NCBI RefSeq assembly: GCF_900104305.1
Contig: NZ_FNJC01000006.1
Span: 50,067-114,066, forward strand
DNA: 64,000 nt
Direction of reading: 5' to 3'
From: Filomicrobium insigne
Lineage (GTDB): Bacteria; Pseudomonadota; Alphaproteobacteria; Rhizobiales; Hyphomicrobiaceae
Position numbers and translations under genes: made by a program. Below are positions 46,872-55,499 of the stretch, in pieces. Position 1 is the first letter of the stretch. Every line of letters begins with the position of its first letter. The notes below the pieces were generated by a model, which was not told the DNA's origin, did not search any database, and saw only the letters and a program-made list of their open reading frames with translations.

Positions 46872-47783
46872 ATGGAAAGAGAATTAGCGAGACCAATTCT
46901 CGTCGAATTCGATGGGCTCGATGCCGCGCAACACATGATAGATGCCCAACAACTTGGCCGTTCCTTAGCTGGCATCGGACGATTGTATCGGTCGGTCAAT
47001 CATTTCTATTTCACCGGAAAAATGCCCACAAAAATAAGAAAATCCGAGGTCCAGATTCTTGTGGGACCACCACAGGAAGGATCAATCAGCTATGCACTTT
47101 GGGTTCTTATAGCTCACGGTACGCTGCCAATGTATCCACAGTTGCTGGCTGAATTTTCGGACATTTGCACTCCAGAGGTTGTCAAAGCCGTCATAGCGAA
47201 GCGCGCCGGGCAAACTAAAATCGCTGAAAAAGCCATAGATAAAATCGCGGAAATAGCAGAGCACAATGCCGAGCTCTCCAAACGCTTCATCGAATACGCA
47301 CAACTGGTGGAAGCCGGTCACCAAGAACGAGCGCGCGCCGACCAGCAAGACAAAGCCAAGTTGTTGGGCGTCATCGAACGCCTGGGACAACTCAATGCGT
47401 CTGCGATGACGGAAATGGTAGCACCAGTCGGTCCATCCGTGAGGCAGTTGGTACATTCAAAAGGCGATACGGCCGAATATGTGATCGACGAACCCGTGGC
47501 CGACGCCATACGCTCTCGTGGTGTCCTTGAAGTTCAAGAGGCGATATCAATGACAGTTCGCATTGAAGCGGTCGATAAGATTCGCAGGACATGCAAAATA
47601 ATCTCCGGAGATGGCACTCCGCCAATAACCGGAAAGATCACCGATCCCGTGGTCACAGAACCCCAAAACGTGTACACGCGCGCGCTCGACAACGCCACAC
47701 CAATAGTAGTGACTGGAAAGCCGGTGCTTAAGGACGGAGATTGGCACGCTTTTTACATTAGCGGTGCACGTGCCCTTGAATAA
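46872..47783 (+). CDS. Hypothetical protein, not recognised
   Basis: 303 aa, soluble, no signal peptide. The N-terminus (RPILVEFDGLDAAQHMIDAQQLGRSLAGIGRLYRSVNHF) is followed by a small hydrophobic patch (WVLIAHGTLPMYPQLL), then a helical, charged centre (KIAEKAIDKIAEIAEHNAEL, about residues 115-175) that may form a coiled coil. The C-terminal ~100 residues look beta-rich. Base composition is more A+T-rich than its neighbours. GGGA lies upstream of ATG 46872. No partner gene. Confidence 0.7.
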   Translation: MERELARPILVEFDGLDAAQHMIDAQQLGRSLAGIGRLYRSVNHFYFTGKMPTKIRKSEVQILVGPPQEGSISYALWVLIAHGTLPMYPQLLAEFSDICTPEVVKAVIAKRAGQTKIAEKAIDKIAEIAEHNAELSKRFIEYAQLVEAGHQERARADQQDKAKLLGVIERLGQLNASAMTEMVAPVGPSVRQLVHSKGDTAEYVIDEPVADAIRSRGVLEVQEAISMTVRIEAVDKIRRTCKIISGDGTPPITGKITDPVVTEPQNVYTRALDNATPIVVTGKPVLKDGDWHAFYISGARALE

Positions 47784-47977
47784 GGTAGCCGTTCCTTGAG
47801 AAATCATTCGAGCAAACCTACACTTTCAAGAAGTCAAGGCATTACGTTTGCTGGAAATTCTGACGATAAGAATTTTGTTTTGCTCCCGTTTTTCTCCCAA
47901 GCTCGAGTTATATTAGCCATACGACATAAAAAAAACTCAAGCCACACAAGCACTAAGCACCATTATGCGCTGCCCCC

Positions 47978-48700
47978 TCAAATCCCATCCTGATTGACCC
48001 GCGCTGAGAGAGCCTCCGCGCTCTCCACCCGCTCGCTGTAGCGGTCGGTGAGGTAGGACGACACATCACGTGTCAGCAGCGTGAACTTCACCAGTTCTTC
48101 CATCACATCGACGATGCGGTTGTAATAAGAGGACGGCCGCATGCGGCCCGCGTCATCGAACTCGTTGAACGCACGCGCGACAGAAGATTGATTGGGGATC
48201 GTCAGCATCCGCATCCACCGGCCCAACACACGCATTTGATTGACGGCGTTGAATGACTGTGAGCCGCCGCACACCTGCATCACTGCAAGCGTCTTGCCCT
48301 GCGTCGGACGCACCGCGCCTTTGGAGAGCGGAATCCAATCGATCTGCGTTTTCATGGTGCCGCTCATCGATCCATGACGCTCGGGCGAACACCAGACCTG
48401 CCCCTCGGACCAGATCATCAGATCCATAAGCTCCTGCACCTTCTCATGCGACGTCGGCGTATCGTCCGGCAACGGCAAACCGTTGGCGTGAAAGATGCGG
48501 ACCTCCGCACCAAGCCGCTCCAGAATCCGCGCCGCCTCCAACGTCGCAAAGCGGCTGTAGGAGCGCTCTCGCAACGATCCGTAAAGCATGAGAATGCGCG
48601 GCGGATGCGTCGAGCGCTTAAGCGGAAAGAGCCGCTCGACATCGAGCGGATGCAGATGTTCCGCGTTCAGTGCGGGAAAAGTCCGATCGTCCTGCGTCAC
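47978..48700 (-). CDS. arsH: ArsH, NADPH-dependent FMN reductase of arsenic resistance
   Basis: 240 aa. The flavodoxin-like fold has the FMN phosphate loop [30 protein letters not shown] and [18 protein letters not shown]. Family members oxidise methylarsenite or reduce quinones. No arsR, arsB or arsC is visible nearby, so it is an orphan. The MFS gene across the 337-base gap is a possible partner exporter. Confidence 0.92.
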   Translation of the reverse strand: MTQDDRTFPALNAEHLHPLDVERLFPLKRSTHPPRILMLYGSLRERSYSRFATLEAARILERLGAEVRIFHANGLPLPDDTPTSHEKVQELMDLMIWSEGQVWCSPERHGSMSGTMKTQIDWIPLSKGAVRPTQGKTLAVMQVCGGSQSFNAVNQMRVLGRWMRMLTIPNQSSVARAFNEFDDAGRMRPSSYYNRIVDVMEELVKFTLLTRDVSSYLTDRYSERVESAEALSARVNQDGI

Positions 48701-49037
48701 GGCATCATCCTAAGTATGAGACGTTTTGCCTTCAGGGGCAGCCACACTCTTTGCTATGATCAATTGCTGCACTGCGTCGTTCCCGTTCAACGGAGGGGAA
48801 AAACAAGGAACGACACCCGGCGGCAACCCGCCTTATTTCGACAGTTCCGGACGTATCATTGACTCTTCGTCAGAGCAACGCACAGCCATGGCCCATAAAA
48901 CGCGACGGCGCTGCCGCCCGTCCTAAAGCCTTAGGCAACCCGACACGGCGGGCCGAACACAGCGTCGCGCCGGCAAAGCCGTCCCTCCATTCTCAGGACG
49001 CCGGTCCCTGTCGATCAGGGCGACCAAGGACAATCAG
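48701..49037. other. Divergent intergenic region, arsH / MFS gene
   Basis: 337 bases between the divergent starts. It must hold the promoters of both genes. No dyad matching a known ArsR operator was evident, and no gene is supported. AAGGA at about 49026-49030 serves the GTG start at 49038. Confidence 0.4.
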
Positions 49038-50213
49038 GTGACTGACGCTTCTCAAAAATCCCGGGTCGGTATCACTGTCGCGCTCGGCTTCGCCCAAATG
49101 CTCGCCTGGGCGTCAAGCTATTACCTTATCGCCATCCTCGGCGACCCGATGGCCAAGAGCTTGAATATTAGCTCAACGATGGTCTTCGCCGCTTTCTCCG
49201 TGGCGCTTCTCGTCTCCGGCCTCGTCGGGCCCAAGGTCGGCCGCACCATAGATTTGATAGGGGGACGGGGCGTCCTGGCCGGCTCCAATCTTGTCTATGC
49301 CGCCGCGCTCGTTACCCTGGCCTGTGCTTATGACCCGATCACGTTGTGGGCGGGATGGCTTCTGCTTGGGGTCGGCATGGGCCTCGGGCTCTATGACGCC
49401 GCCTTCGCCACGCTCAGCCGCATCTATGGATTATCCGCACGCCGCGCCATCACCGGCATTACGCTTCTGGGCGGACTGGCAAGCACCGTCGGTTGGCCGC
49501 TCTCCGCCTGGGGCGTTGATGCCATCGGCTGGCGCTGGACGTGCCTCGCCTGGGCGGCAGCGCAGATCTGCATCGGTCTGCCCCTCAATCTGCTCGCCAT
49601 ACCAAAAACACCGCGACACGAAGTGAAGACGGAGACGCACGCCGCAAAGCCACACGTCCCCATCGACCGCACGATGATGCTGCTGGGGTTCGCCTTCGCT
49701 GTCGGGTGGATGGTTTCGGCAGGCATGGCCGCACACCTGCCGCGCCTGCTCGAAGCCGCGGGCGCGACGGCATCACAAGCGCTCATCGCAGCCTCCCTCA
49801 TCGGTCCGGCTCAGGTCATCGCCCGGTTGGCCGAAGCCGCGATCTTCAGTCAATACAATCCCCTGATCAGTGCGCGCATCGCGATGATGCTTCACCCGAT
49901 AGGGGCGGGATTGGTCGCCATCGGAGGCGGTGCCCTCGCGCTGCCCTTCACATTTCTGCACGGCGCCGGTAACGGCATCCTCACAATTGCGCGCGGCACG
50001 GTGCCCCTCGCCGTCTTCGGACCGGACAATTACGGGTACCGCGTCGGCCTGATCAATGCGCCAACACGCATCGGCCAAGCGGCCGCTCCGCTGGCGTTCG
50101 GGTTGCTCATCGAAGCCTATGGGGCAGGGACACTCGTTGTTTCAAGCCTGATGTGCCTCAGCGCCGTGCTGGCCTTCTCCTGCGTCCGCCGCGCACCACA
50201 CAATCTATCCTGA
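49038..50213 (+). CDS. MFS transporter
   Basis: 391 aa, GTG start with AAGGA 8 bases upstream. About 12 hydrophobic segments; the N-terminus GITVALGFAQMLAWASSYYLIAIL is typical. The loop after TM2 (GPKVGRTIDLIGGRG) is the MFS motif. Divergent from arsH, so arsenical efflux (an ArsK- or ArsJ-like role) is possible but only inferred from position. Confidence 0.88.
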   Translation: MTDASQKSRVGITVALGFAQMLAWASSYYLIAILGDPMAKSLNISSTMVFAAFSVALLVSGLVGPKVGRTIDLIGGRGVLAGSNLVYAAALVTLACAYDPITLWAGWLLLGVGMGLGLYDAAFATLSRIYGLSARRAITGITLLGGLASTVGWPLSAWGVDAIGWRWTCLAWAAAQICIGLPLNLLAIPKTPRHEVKTETHAAKPHVPIDRTMMLLGFAFAVGWMVSAGMAAHLPRLLEAAGATASQALIAASLIGPAQVIARLAEAAIFSQYNPLISARIAMMLHPIGAGLVAIGGGALALPFTFLHGAGNGILTIARGTVPLAVFGPDNYGYRVGLINAPTRIGQAAAPLAFGLLIEAYGAGTLVVSSLMCLSAVLAFSCVRRAPHNLS

Positions 50214-50323
50214 GGAGCCGTATGCCGATAAAGGGAGGCTCGCATCCATTGCAGGATGCATCTGGCCAACCCACTTGATGGGTCTTATTGATCCCATCAT
50301 CCCTTAGCTAGGCACACCGCTCC

Positions 50324-50875
50324 ATGCTTTTGCCGATCGAAGTTGCCAACGTATTTTCTCCCGACGAATGTAAGAAGATTATCTCCACCACCGATGAAAA
50401 AGCCTATGCCGACGCGCGCCTGATCGACGGGGCCCGGCAAGACAATACGCGCCGCGCCCGCATCACATGGCTGGATGATACCGACAAAGATGAGTGGGTC
50501 TTCCGACGGTTGCTCGACACCGTTTCGGAAGCCAACAGGCATCACTTCAAGTTCGGGCTTGAGGAATTCTCCGAACGGATGCAGGTCGCCTATTACGGCG
50601 CCGAGACGGAAGCCTTCTTCGACTGGCACATCGACATCGGCGACGGCCAGTTCGCCCGCCACCGCAAGCTGACAATCGTCACGCAACTGAGTGAGGACGA
50701 CAGCTATACCGGCGGAGATCTTGAGACTAATGCCGACGGAAACGTGCGCCGCGCCTCACGGGCGTGCGGTACGGCTATGCTCCTTCCGAGCTTTGTCCTG
50801 CACAGGGTGACGCCCGTGACCCATAACGCTCGCTATTCACTAACCCTCTGGGCCCATGGACCCGAGTTCCACTAA
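50324..50875 (+). CDS. 2-oxoglutarate/Fe(II)-dependent oxygenase
   Basis: 183 aa, double-stranded beta-helix oxygenase of the PKHD/prolyl-4-hydroxylase type. Iron ligands are expected in DWHIDIG (HxD) and HRVTPV, and the 2-oxoglutarate Arg in ARYSLTLWAHGP. CCTTAGC-type sequence precedes ATG 50324 without a strong Shine-Dalgarno. The substrate is unknown. Confidence 0.88.
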   Translation: MLLPIEVANVFSPDECKKIISTTDEKAYADARLIDGARQDNTRRARITWLDDTDKDEWVFRRLLDTVSEANRHHFKFGLEEFSERMQVAYYGAETEAFFDWHIDIGDGQFARHRKLTIVTQLSEDDSYTGGDLETNADGNVRRASRACGTAMLLPSFVLHRVTPVTHNARYSLTLWAHGPEFH

Positions 50876-50949
50876 CGGGCGTTATGTTTGGGTATCCTCT
50901 CCATCGCTCCTATCTCAGATGACAGAGGTTTGCTCATTTGGAGGTCAAG

Positions 50950-51309
50950 ATGCCCGCATCGTTCCACGTTCCGAAGCATTGGCAGGATTGGGTCAGTTGG
51001 ATTCTCGGCTTCTGGCTGTTGCTCTCACCGTGGACACTGCACTACTCCGATGACTCACCGGCGCTACGCAATGCCGTCATCGTCGGATTCCTTTTGATCT
51101 TTGCGGAAGTGGTGACGCTCTCGGCATTCCGGCCGTGGGAAGAGTGGGCAACGATACTCATCGGAGCATGGCTGATCGTCTCTCCGTTCGTCCTGGAATT
51201 CATCCACCCGATGGGCACAGCGAACGCCATCATCATCGGCGCAATTGTCCTGCTGCTCTCATCCTATGAGCTCTGGCGTGTCAGCACGGGAAGAAAAATA
51301 GAATCCTGA
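50950..51309 (+). CDS. SPW-repeat membrane protein
   Basis: 119 aa with four hydrophobic segments and two SPW-type repeats (GFWLLLSPWTL and GAWLIVSPFVL). The N-terminus is PASFHVPKHWQDWVSWILG. GAGG lies upstream of ATG 50950. Function unknown in the family; often near stress genes. Placed between the oxygenase and the convergent response regulator. Confidence 0.88.
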   Translation: MPASFHVPKHWQDWVSWILGFWLLLSPWTLHYSDDSPALRNAVIVGFLLIFAEVVTLSAFRPWEEWATILIGAWLIVSPFVLEFIHPMGTANAIIIGAIVLLLSSYELWRVSTGRKIES

Positions 51310-51357
51310 CGACGCGGTGGCCTGGCCTCACACAGCCGAATTGTACCCGCGAGGTTG

Positions 51358-51765
51358 TTAGGCGACCTGCGCCTTTAGGTACATGGTCTGCACACAATTC
51401 AGCAGGTCTGCGGCGACAAAGGGCTTCCCGACTGTTGGAACATCGCAATATGCCTTGGGAAGCGCATCTCGACTGAGGCCAGTGACAAATGCAAAGGGGA
51501 CCGCATTTTCCATGAGCCGTTCGACGACGTCATGCGCATCGCCGTCTGTCAGCAAGTAATCAATCAAAGCGCAATCGACGTCCTGCGTTCCAATCAATTC
51601 CAAAGCTTCCGACACCGACGCAGCCGGCCCGATAACCTGAAAGCCAACCGCAGCAAGGATGGATTCAATATCCATCCCGACGATCGGCTCATCCTCCACG
51701 ACGAGCACACGCGCGGTAAATTGCATCGGCTCGCCGCTGATGGATGCCAGGTTTTGGCTCCCCAT
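51358..51765 (-). CDS. Single-domain response regulator
   Basis: 135 aa, CheY-like receiver with no output domain. VLVVEDEPIVGMDIES holds the acidic pocket, CALIDYLLTDGDA the phospho-accepting Asp, FVTGLSR the Thr/Ser and GKPFVAADLL the Lys. ATG 51765 was chosen because AGGTGA lies about 5 bases upstream; a shorter version from ATG 51726 would remove 13 residues. Partner kinase not in the window; a phosphorelay with the stress response is possible. Confidence 0.9.
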   Translation of the reverse strand: MGSQNLASISGEPMQFTARVLVVEDEPIVGMDIESILAAVGFQVIGPAASVSEALELIGTQDVDCALIDYLLTDGDAHDVVERLMENAVPFAFVTGLSRDALPKAYCDVPTVGKPFVAADLLNCVQTMYLKAQVA

Positions 51766-52199
51766 AAATTCACCTGACTGAAACGCTCTACACACAATCG
51801 ATCGTTAGCACATCCCCAGCCAGTCACAAGTTTTTCTTGATAGCTACGAGTAAAAAAACAGCAGCAGAAGCCTGTCGGTAAAATTTGCATCACAACAATA
51901 CTATTAAGACGCTGGCATCCCAATAAAAACGCCAAAGATATTAAACATGCCCAATGGCAGAGCTTCCCGTGAAATGGCGGGTCAGCTGCCTGAAAAGTCG
52001 AGCCGACAGTTCCAAGCTAGAAGTATTTCAATAATATTTTCTCAGAACTCATCTCAGATAAATGATATAGAATAAGAAAACCAGCGCGATACGACACCAC
52101 CTTCACAGGACACCTCATCTCGCAGGCTGTTCTGTGCCGAATAGAACTGACTTCAAGCTGCGAAAACCTCAGAAATGCAACGTGGGCGAGTATTATTAT
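51766..52199. other. A+T-rich intergenic region
   Basis: About 430 bases without a gene, unusually A/T-rich compared with the flanks, containing the promoter of the response regulator. No dyad or repeat stood out. Confidence 0.4.
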
Positions 52200-52385
52200 T
52201 CATTCGCTTTTCTTTTCCGGGAGGCCCTTGCGCTTAGTGGAGGCGAACTCCTCCAGTTCCTTCTCCGTCATGGAGTCGTACATCTCCCGCGATGCGCCCT
52301 TAAGCTCTGACACCTTGGCCTCGCCGCGCTTGGCCGCTAGCGCGGCTCCTGCGGCCATCTGCTGGGCTTTTGATTGCGCTGGCAT
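52200..52385 (-). CDS. DUF3008 family small protein
   Basis: 61 aa, highly charged and Lys-rich: MPAQSKAQQMAAGAALAAKRGE, then LKGASREMYDSMTEKELEEFASTKRKGLPEK, which is the diagnostic family pattern. No membrane segment. Often induced by stress in related organisms; the mechanism is unknown. Confidence 0.88.
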   Translation of the reverse strand: MPAQSKAQQMAAGAALAAKRGEAKVSELKGASREMYDSMTEKELEEFASTKRKGLPEKKSE

Positions 52386-52922
52386 GTCACAAACCCTTCC
52401 AGTTAATTAGGATCCCGCCAAGGCAATCCTCAGCGGCGGCTTCCTTAAAAACTGGCCCGGCGCGCGCCCAGTTCCGCATCAATGTTGCGCAAGCATTCAC
52501 CTGTGACCGGGCCGTCCTTTGGTCCGGACCCAAAAAGTCGAAAGCGAACGAAAAAAATTCGAACCCCCACGGAACCGCATGCCGAACTGATGCATTGGGA
52601 TGGGTAAGTTGGAGCCACGGTCGCAAGTTTCCCCCCTCCCCCTCCCCCTGCTTGCACCAGCTCCCATGGCCCGCGGCGTCGCTCCCCTTCGCCGCGGGCA
52701 ACTTTTTGTGGGGGCGCTCTGCATCATGCCATCGGAACCGGTGAAGCTGAGGGGGCGTTTCAGTTCACGCACTCCACAGCGTCCGCGATGGACCGCACAA
52801 ATCGAAACGTGGAGCGTAATCAGGTCGTGAGCTCGCACCCGGAGTTGCAAAGGCAGCAGATGCGTCCCGCATGATGCACAACGCCTCGTCTTCCCTGGGC
52901 AAGCACAATGAGGAGGACCTAA
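52386..52922. other. Intergenic region with C-rich tract and EcfG-like promoter
   Basis: About 540 bases without a gene. It contains a pyrimidine-rich run (about 52627-52655, C and T only for most of it) and the GGAAC...CGTT element at 52734-52759 upstream of the winged-helix-like gene. Confidence 0.5.
52734..52759 (+). promoter_or_regulatory. Candidate EcfG-type promoter for the gene at 52923
   Basis: GGAAC (52734-52738), 17 bases, CGTT (52756-52759). Fits the alphaproteobacterial general-stress sigma consensus. It leaves a leader of about 155 bases. Confidence 0.55.
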
Positions 52923-53165
52923 ATGGACCTCACATCAAGTGAAATTGAAATCCTGAAAGCGATCGAGAAGAGCGGCAACGACCGCGGCGACTACACGAGC
53001 TTTCGCCGTATGATTGGTGCCATCGCCGATCCCACGCTCACCATCGATGACGCCGAAATCCACGAAGCTCTCGATAAGCTCAAAGAAAAATCATTCATTG
53101 AGATCGAAAGAGGCAGAGCCGTGAAGCTCACCGAAAGCGGCATCGTGGCTCTGCGCGCGCTGTAG
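52923..53165 (+). CDS. Small winged-helix-like protein
   Basis: 80 aa. Starts after a very strong GAGGAGG. The sequence has the alternation of a winged helix: ASSEIEILKAIEKSGN-like helix, then DDAEIHEALDKLKEKSFIEIERGRAVKLTESGIVAL, which resembles the recognition helix and wing of MarR/PadR-like folds. DNA binding is inferred. EcfG-like promoter upstream. Confidence 0.78.
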   Translation: MDLTSSEIEILKAIEKSGNDRGDYTSFRRMIGAIADPTLTIDDAEIHEALDKLKEKSFIEIERGRAVKLTESGIVALRAL

Positions 53166-53195
53166 GGGCAAGGCGCGAATGTGACAGCAGATTGA

Positions 53196-53477
53196 TTAGG
53201 TCTCTTCTTCCGGGACATCACCCGCAATCAACGCGCTGCGAGAACTTTCGATCTTGCGCAACAGTTCAGCGTCAGCCGCCTCCTGCGCGCCTGAAACGGG
53301 CATTCCTTCATCGCCGGAAGCAAGCCGCCGGTTGACGAGAAAAGCCCAGCGCTTCAACGCGGCAATCTTCTCACCACGCGTCAAACCTTCAGACGCCATG
53401 AGATCATCAGGAGTCTGAAATTGAGATTCAGGTTCCGCCTTGGCGGCTTCCCGGTCAATCTTCAGCCGTTCGCCCAT
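53196..53477 (-). CDS. Small hypothetical protein
   Basis: 93 aa, charged and helical, without membrane segments. ATG 53477 was chosen since AAGGA lies 8 bases upstream. It contains LTRGEKIAALKRWAFLVNRRLAS. It lies 19 bases downstream of the 52-residue membrane protein on the same strand, so the two form a pair under the EcfG-like promoter at 53707-53731. Confidence 0.72.
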   Translation of the reverse strand: MGERLKIDREAAKAEPESQFQTPDDLMASEGLTRGEKIAALKRWAFLVNRRLASGDEGMPVSGAQEAADAELLRKIESSRSALIAGDVPEEET

Positions 53478-53496
53478 ACGAGACATCCTTCGTGAA

Positions 53497-53655
53497 TTAC
53501 CCAGCAAAAACGCCCGGCCAATAGACGCCGATACCAAATCCCACTGCCAATGCGAGCAGCAACGAGATAGCAAGGACCCAAATCAGTCCGGTTCTCTTCG
53601 CCTGACGCGCCTCGTTCGTCGTCAGAACTGGCGCGCTTTGGGATTCTCTATTCAT
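53497..53655 (-). CDS. 52-residue single-helix membrane protein
   Basis: Short gene with a strong GGAGG 7 bases before its ATG. Sequence begins MNRESQSAPVLTTNEARQAK and then has one hydrophobic helix (LIWVLAISLLLALAVGFGIG) with a short aromatic end (VYWPGVFAG). Too short for most gene callers. The N-terminal TTNEARQAKRTG resembles small inner-membrane proteins of Hyphomicrobiales. First gene behind the EcfG-like promoter. Confidence 0.75.
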   Translation of the reverse strand: MNRESQSAPVLTTNEARQAKRTGLIWVLAISLLLALAVGFGIGVYWPGVFAG

Positions 53656-53706
53656 GATCATTCCTCCTCTTTGCGCAGAGTCCAGTCATGGCAGGCGAAT
53701 GGGTAA

Positions 53707-53731
53707 AACGCCTCTAAACGAGTGAGGTTCC
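53707..53731 (-). promoter_or_regulatory. Candidate EcfG-type promoter for the 52-aa protein operon
   Basis: On the minus strand GGAAC (53731-53727), 16 bases, CGTTTT (from 53710). Full match to the expected pattern. The start codon is about 50 bases downstream. Confidence 0.65.
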
Positions 53732-53769
53732 GCCACGGGGCGTCCTTGAAACACCCTCGCGGAGCAATC

Positions 53770-54303
53770 TCAGGCCTCGTCATTGTTCTTAGGATCTAAC
53801 GGCGGCTCGGGCGGAAAAATTCGATCTTCCAGCCGCTTAACGAATGCCAAAATCACGATGGATATGACGACCGCGACGATGGCAACGTAGTAATATCCGC
53901 CACCGCAAGCTAACCCGATGGCACCAGCAAGCCACATCCCCGCGCCAGTCGTCAGCCCCTGAATTTTCCGGCCACTGACGATGATCGAGCCGGCGGCCAG
54001 AAAAGCGACGCCGGCCGTCACCGCCTCGATGATACGGATCGGATCAACGTTCCCGCTCGGAAACTCTCCGCGAACTTGATAGAAAATCTCGAAAGTGATG
54101 ATGGTAAAGAGCGCCGCCGCCAGCGAGACCATCATATGCGTTCGCAAACCGGCCGGCCTGTCCTTCAGCTCACGATCAATTCCGATCACTCCGCCAAGCC
54201 CTGCAGCAAGCAGCAACCGCATTGTGATCTCCAATTCCGGCACATGTGTCCGTGAAACCACTGATATGTCGAACAGGTCCACTCGCTTCCCAGTGCTTGT
54301 CAT
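53770..54303 (-). CDS. MgtC/SapB family membrane protein
   Basis: 177 aa. The family signature RLLLAAGLGGVIGIDRELKDRPAGLRTHMMV is near residues 28-58, followed by four more hydrophobic segments and a C-terminal IVILAFVKRLEDR. ATG 54303 was chosen because upstream in-frame residues are atypical; ATG 54222 is another option. A weak EcfG-like site lies upstream. Function in the family: magnesium limitation and stress survival. Confidence 0.88.
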   Translation of the reverse strand: MTSTGKRVDLFDISVVSRTHVPELEITMRLLLAAGLGGVIGIDRELKDRPAGLRTHMMVSLAAALFTIITFEIFYQVRGEFPSGNVDPIRIIEAVTAGVAFLAAGSIIVSGRKIQGLTTGAGMWLAGAIGLACGGGYYYVAIVAVVISIVILAFVKRLEDRIFPPEPPLDPKNNDEA

Positions 54304-54325
54304 TGTAAAGACGCGGCAACAACAA

Positions 54326-54351
54326 AACCAAAGGTCGTCTGAATCCGTTCC
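54326..54351 (-). promoter_or_regulatory. Weak EcfG-like promoter for mgtC
   Basis: Minus strand GGAAC (54351-54347), 17 bases, GGTT (54329-54326). The -10 first base deviates. About 25 bases before the start. Confidence 0.35.
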
Positions 54352-54392
54352 GTAAGTGAGAGGCGACGCCGAAAGCTGATCGAGAGTTGCAG

Positions 54393-55004
54393 ATGAACGA
54401 AACAACGAGCGCAGTCTCACCGGCCCGATACGAGTTTCGCATCTTCACGACCAACGGTGCCAATCTGATAGAACGCCTACGTGCGTTGCCCGGCGCAAAA
54501 AAACCGGAGCGCGATCAGGGTGCACAGACCTATATCGTCCGGCACAACTACGATCATATCAGCATCAAGCTGCGCGAGGACCGGTTAGAGGTCAAAGAGC
54601 GGTTCGGCCAGCTAGATTGCCTCGAACGCTGGCGATATCGCTTCGTTGCACCACTCCCCGTCACGGCAGATCAAGTCGAAGAGCACCTCTTTGCTCCACT
54701 CGGCCTTTCTGTTTCGCTCAAGGCAGGCACACGTTTCTCGGCCCATGCACTCATCGAACTTGTACAAGCTCATTGCCCTCCGTTGGCCCTCATCGAACTC
54801 AACAAGGATCGAGTGAAATGGTCCCTCGGAGCTTGCAATGCAGAATACGTGAGCCTCGACGCTGACGGTCATTCTCTGTGTAGTATCGCGTTAGAATCGA
54901 CTGACCCTAACGCGCTGCGGCAGCTCATAGGAACGCTGCAGCTCGATCACTATGAAAACCAGAGCTACATCGCGTTCTTGAATAGTTCGGAAAAGAATGG
55001 CTGA
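54393..55004 (+). CDS. Hypothetical protein, possibly CYTH-like
   Basis: 203 aa. The N-terminal EFRIF, the middle ISIKLREDRLEVKERFG and the later ALIELNKDRVKW resemble the alternating charged strands of CYTH/triphosphate-tunnel proteins, but the full E-x-E-x-K motif is not clear. No signal peptide. Divergent from mgtC. ATG 54393; an in-frame TTG 6 bases upstream is also possible. A phosphate-handling role is only a suggestion. Confidence 0.6.
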   Translation: MNETTSAVSPARYEFRIFTTNGANLIERLRALPGAKKPERDQGAQTYIVRHNYDHISIKLREDRLEVKERFGQLDCLERWRYRFVAPLPVTADQVEEHLFAPLGLSVSLKAGTRFSAHALIELVQAHCPPLALIELNKDRVKWSLGACNAEYVSLDADGHSLCSIALESTDPNALRQLIGTLQLDHYENQSYIAFLNSSEKNG

Positions 55005-55035
55005 GACGCACACTCGATAACCGAGTGAACGTCTC
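55003..55035. terminator. Stem-loop overlapping the stop of the CYTH-like gene
   Basis: GAGACG...CGTCTC outer stem and ACTCG/CGAGT inner stem with a 5-base loop. No T tract. It overlaps the stop codon at 55002-55004, between convergent genes, and could slow transcription in both directions. Confidence 0.45.
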
Positions 55036-55064
55036 GCAAACCGCTGCGCCCTACAGGCAGGGAG

Positions 55065-55388
55065 TTATTTTGTCTTATCCGATTTCATGTCCGGCACAGC
55101 TTCGCCCACACGGTTGGTCGGCGCGTGTTGGGTTTCGTCCTTTTTGTGCGTAGAAGACCCACTCTGCTGAGTGTCAGCCTTAGGCTCAGCCTTCATCGTT
55201 GGGACGCTCTCACCGACGCGATTTGTCGGGGCGTGCACATCTTCTTGAGCCTTACCGCTCGAACCGCCAGTTTGACTTTGAGCAAGCTGACCGCCTCGCT
55301 CAGATGATAGCTGCGCACTATTGCCGGCAAGCAACGGCGAGGACGCAAACACAGCGATAGCAGCGAGGCCTAAAACTTCCCTTCTCAT
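55065..55388 (-). CDS. Small secreted protein with two HAPTNRVGE repeats
   Basis: 107 aa. AAAGGAGG 5 bases before ATG 55388 fixes the start. A signal peptide (MRREVLGLAAIAVFASSPLLAG) is followed by a Ser/Gly/Gln-rich linker and two near-identical 15-residue units (HAPTNRVGESVPTMK and HAPTNRVGEAVPDMK) separated by a polar spacer. A full EcfG promoter lies about 45-70 bases upstream. Function unknown. Confidence 0.78.
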   Translation of the reverse strand: MRREVLGLAAIAVFASSPLLAGNSAQLSSERGGQLAQSQTGGSSGKAQEDVHAPTNRVGESVPTMKAEPKADTQQSGSSTHKKDETQHAPTNRVGEAVPDMKSDKTK

Positions 55389-55433
55389 GATATCCTCCTT
55401 TATAGCGGCCGTTGATCGGCCATATCGGAGGAA

Positions 55434-55458
55434 AACGTTGGCGCCGAAGGTCTGTTCC
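55434..55458 (-). promoter_or_regulatory. Candidate EcfG-type promoter for the HAPTNRVGE protein
   Basis: Minus strand GGAAC (55458-55454), 16 bases, CGTT (55437-55434). Expected +1 near 55427, leaving a leader of about 40 bases. Confidence 0.65.
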
Positions 55459-55499
55459 AAGTCATTTCCGCACGGGTACAGTTGGTTCAACGATCAGTG

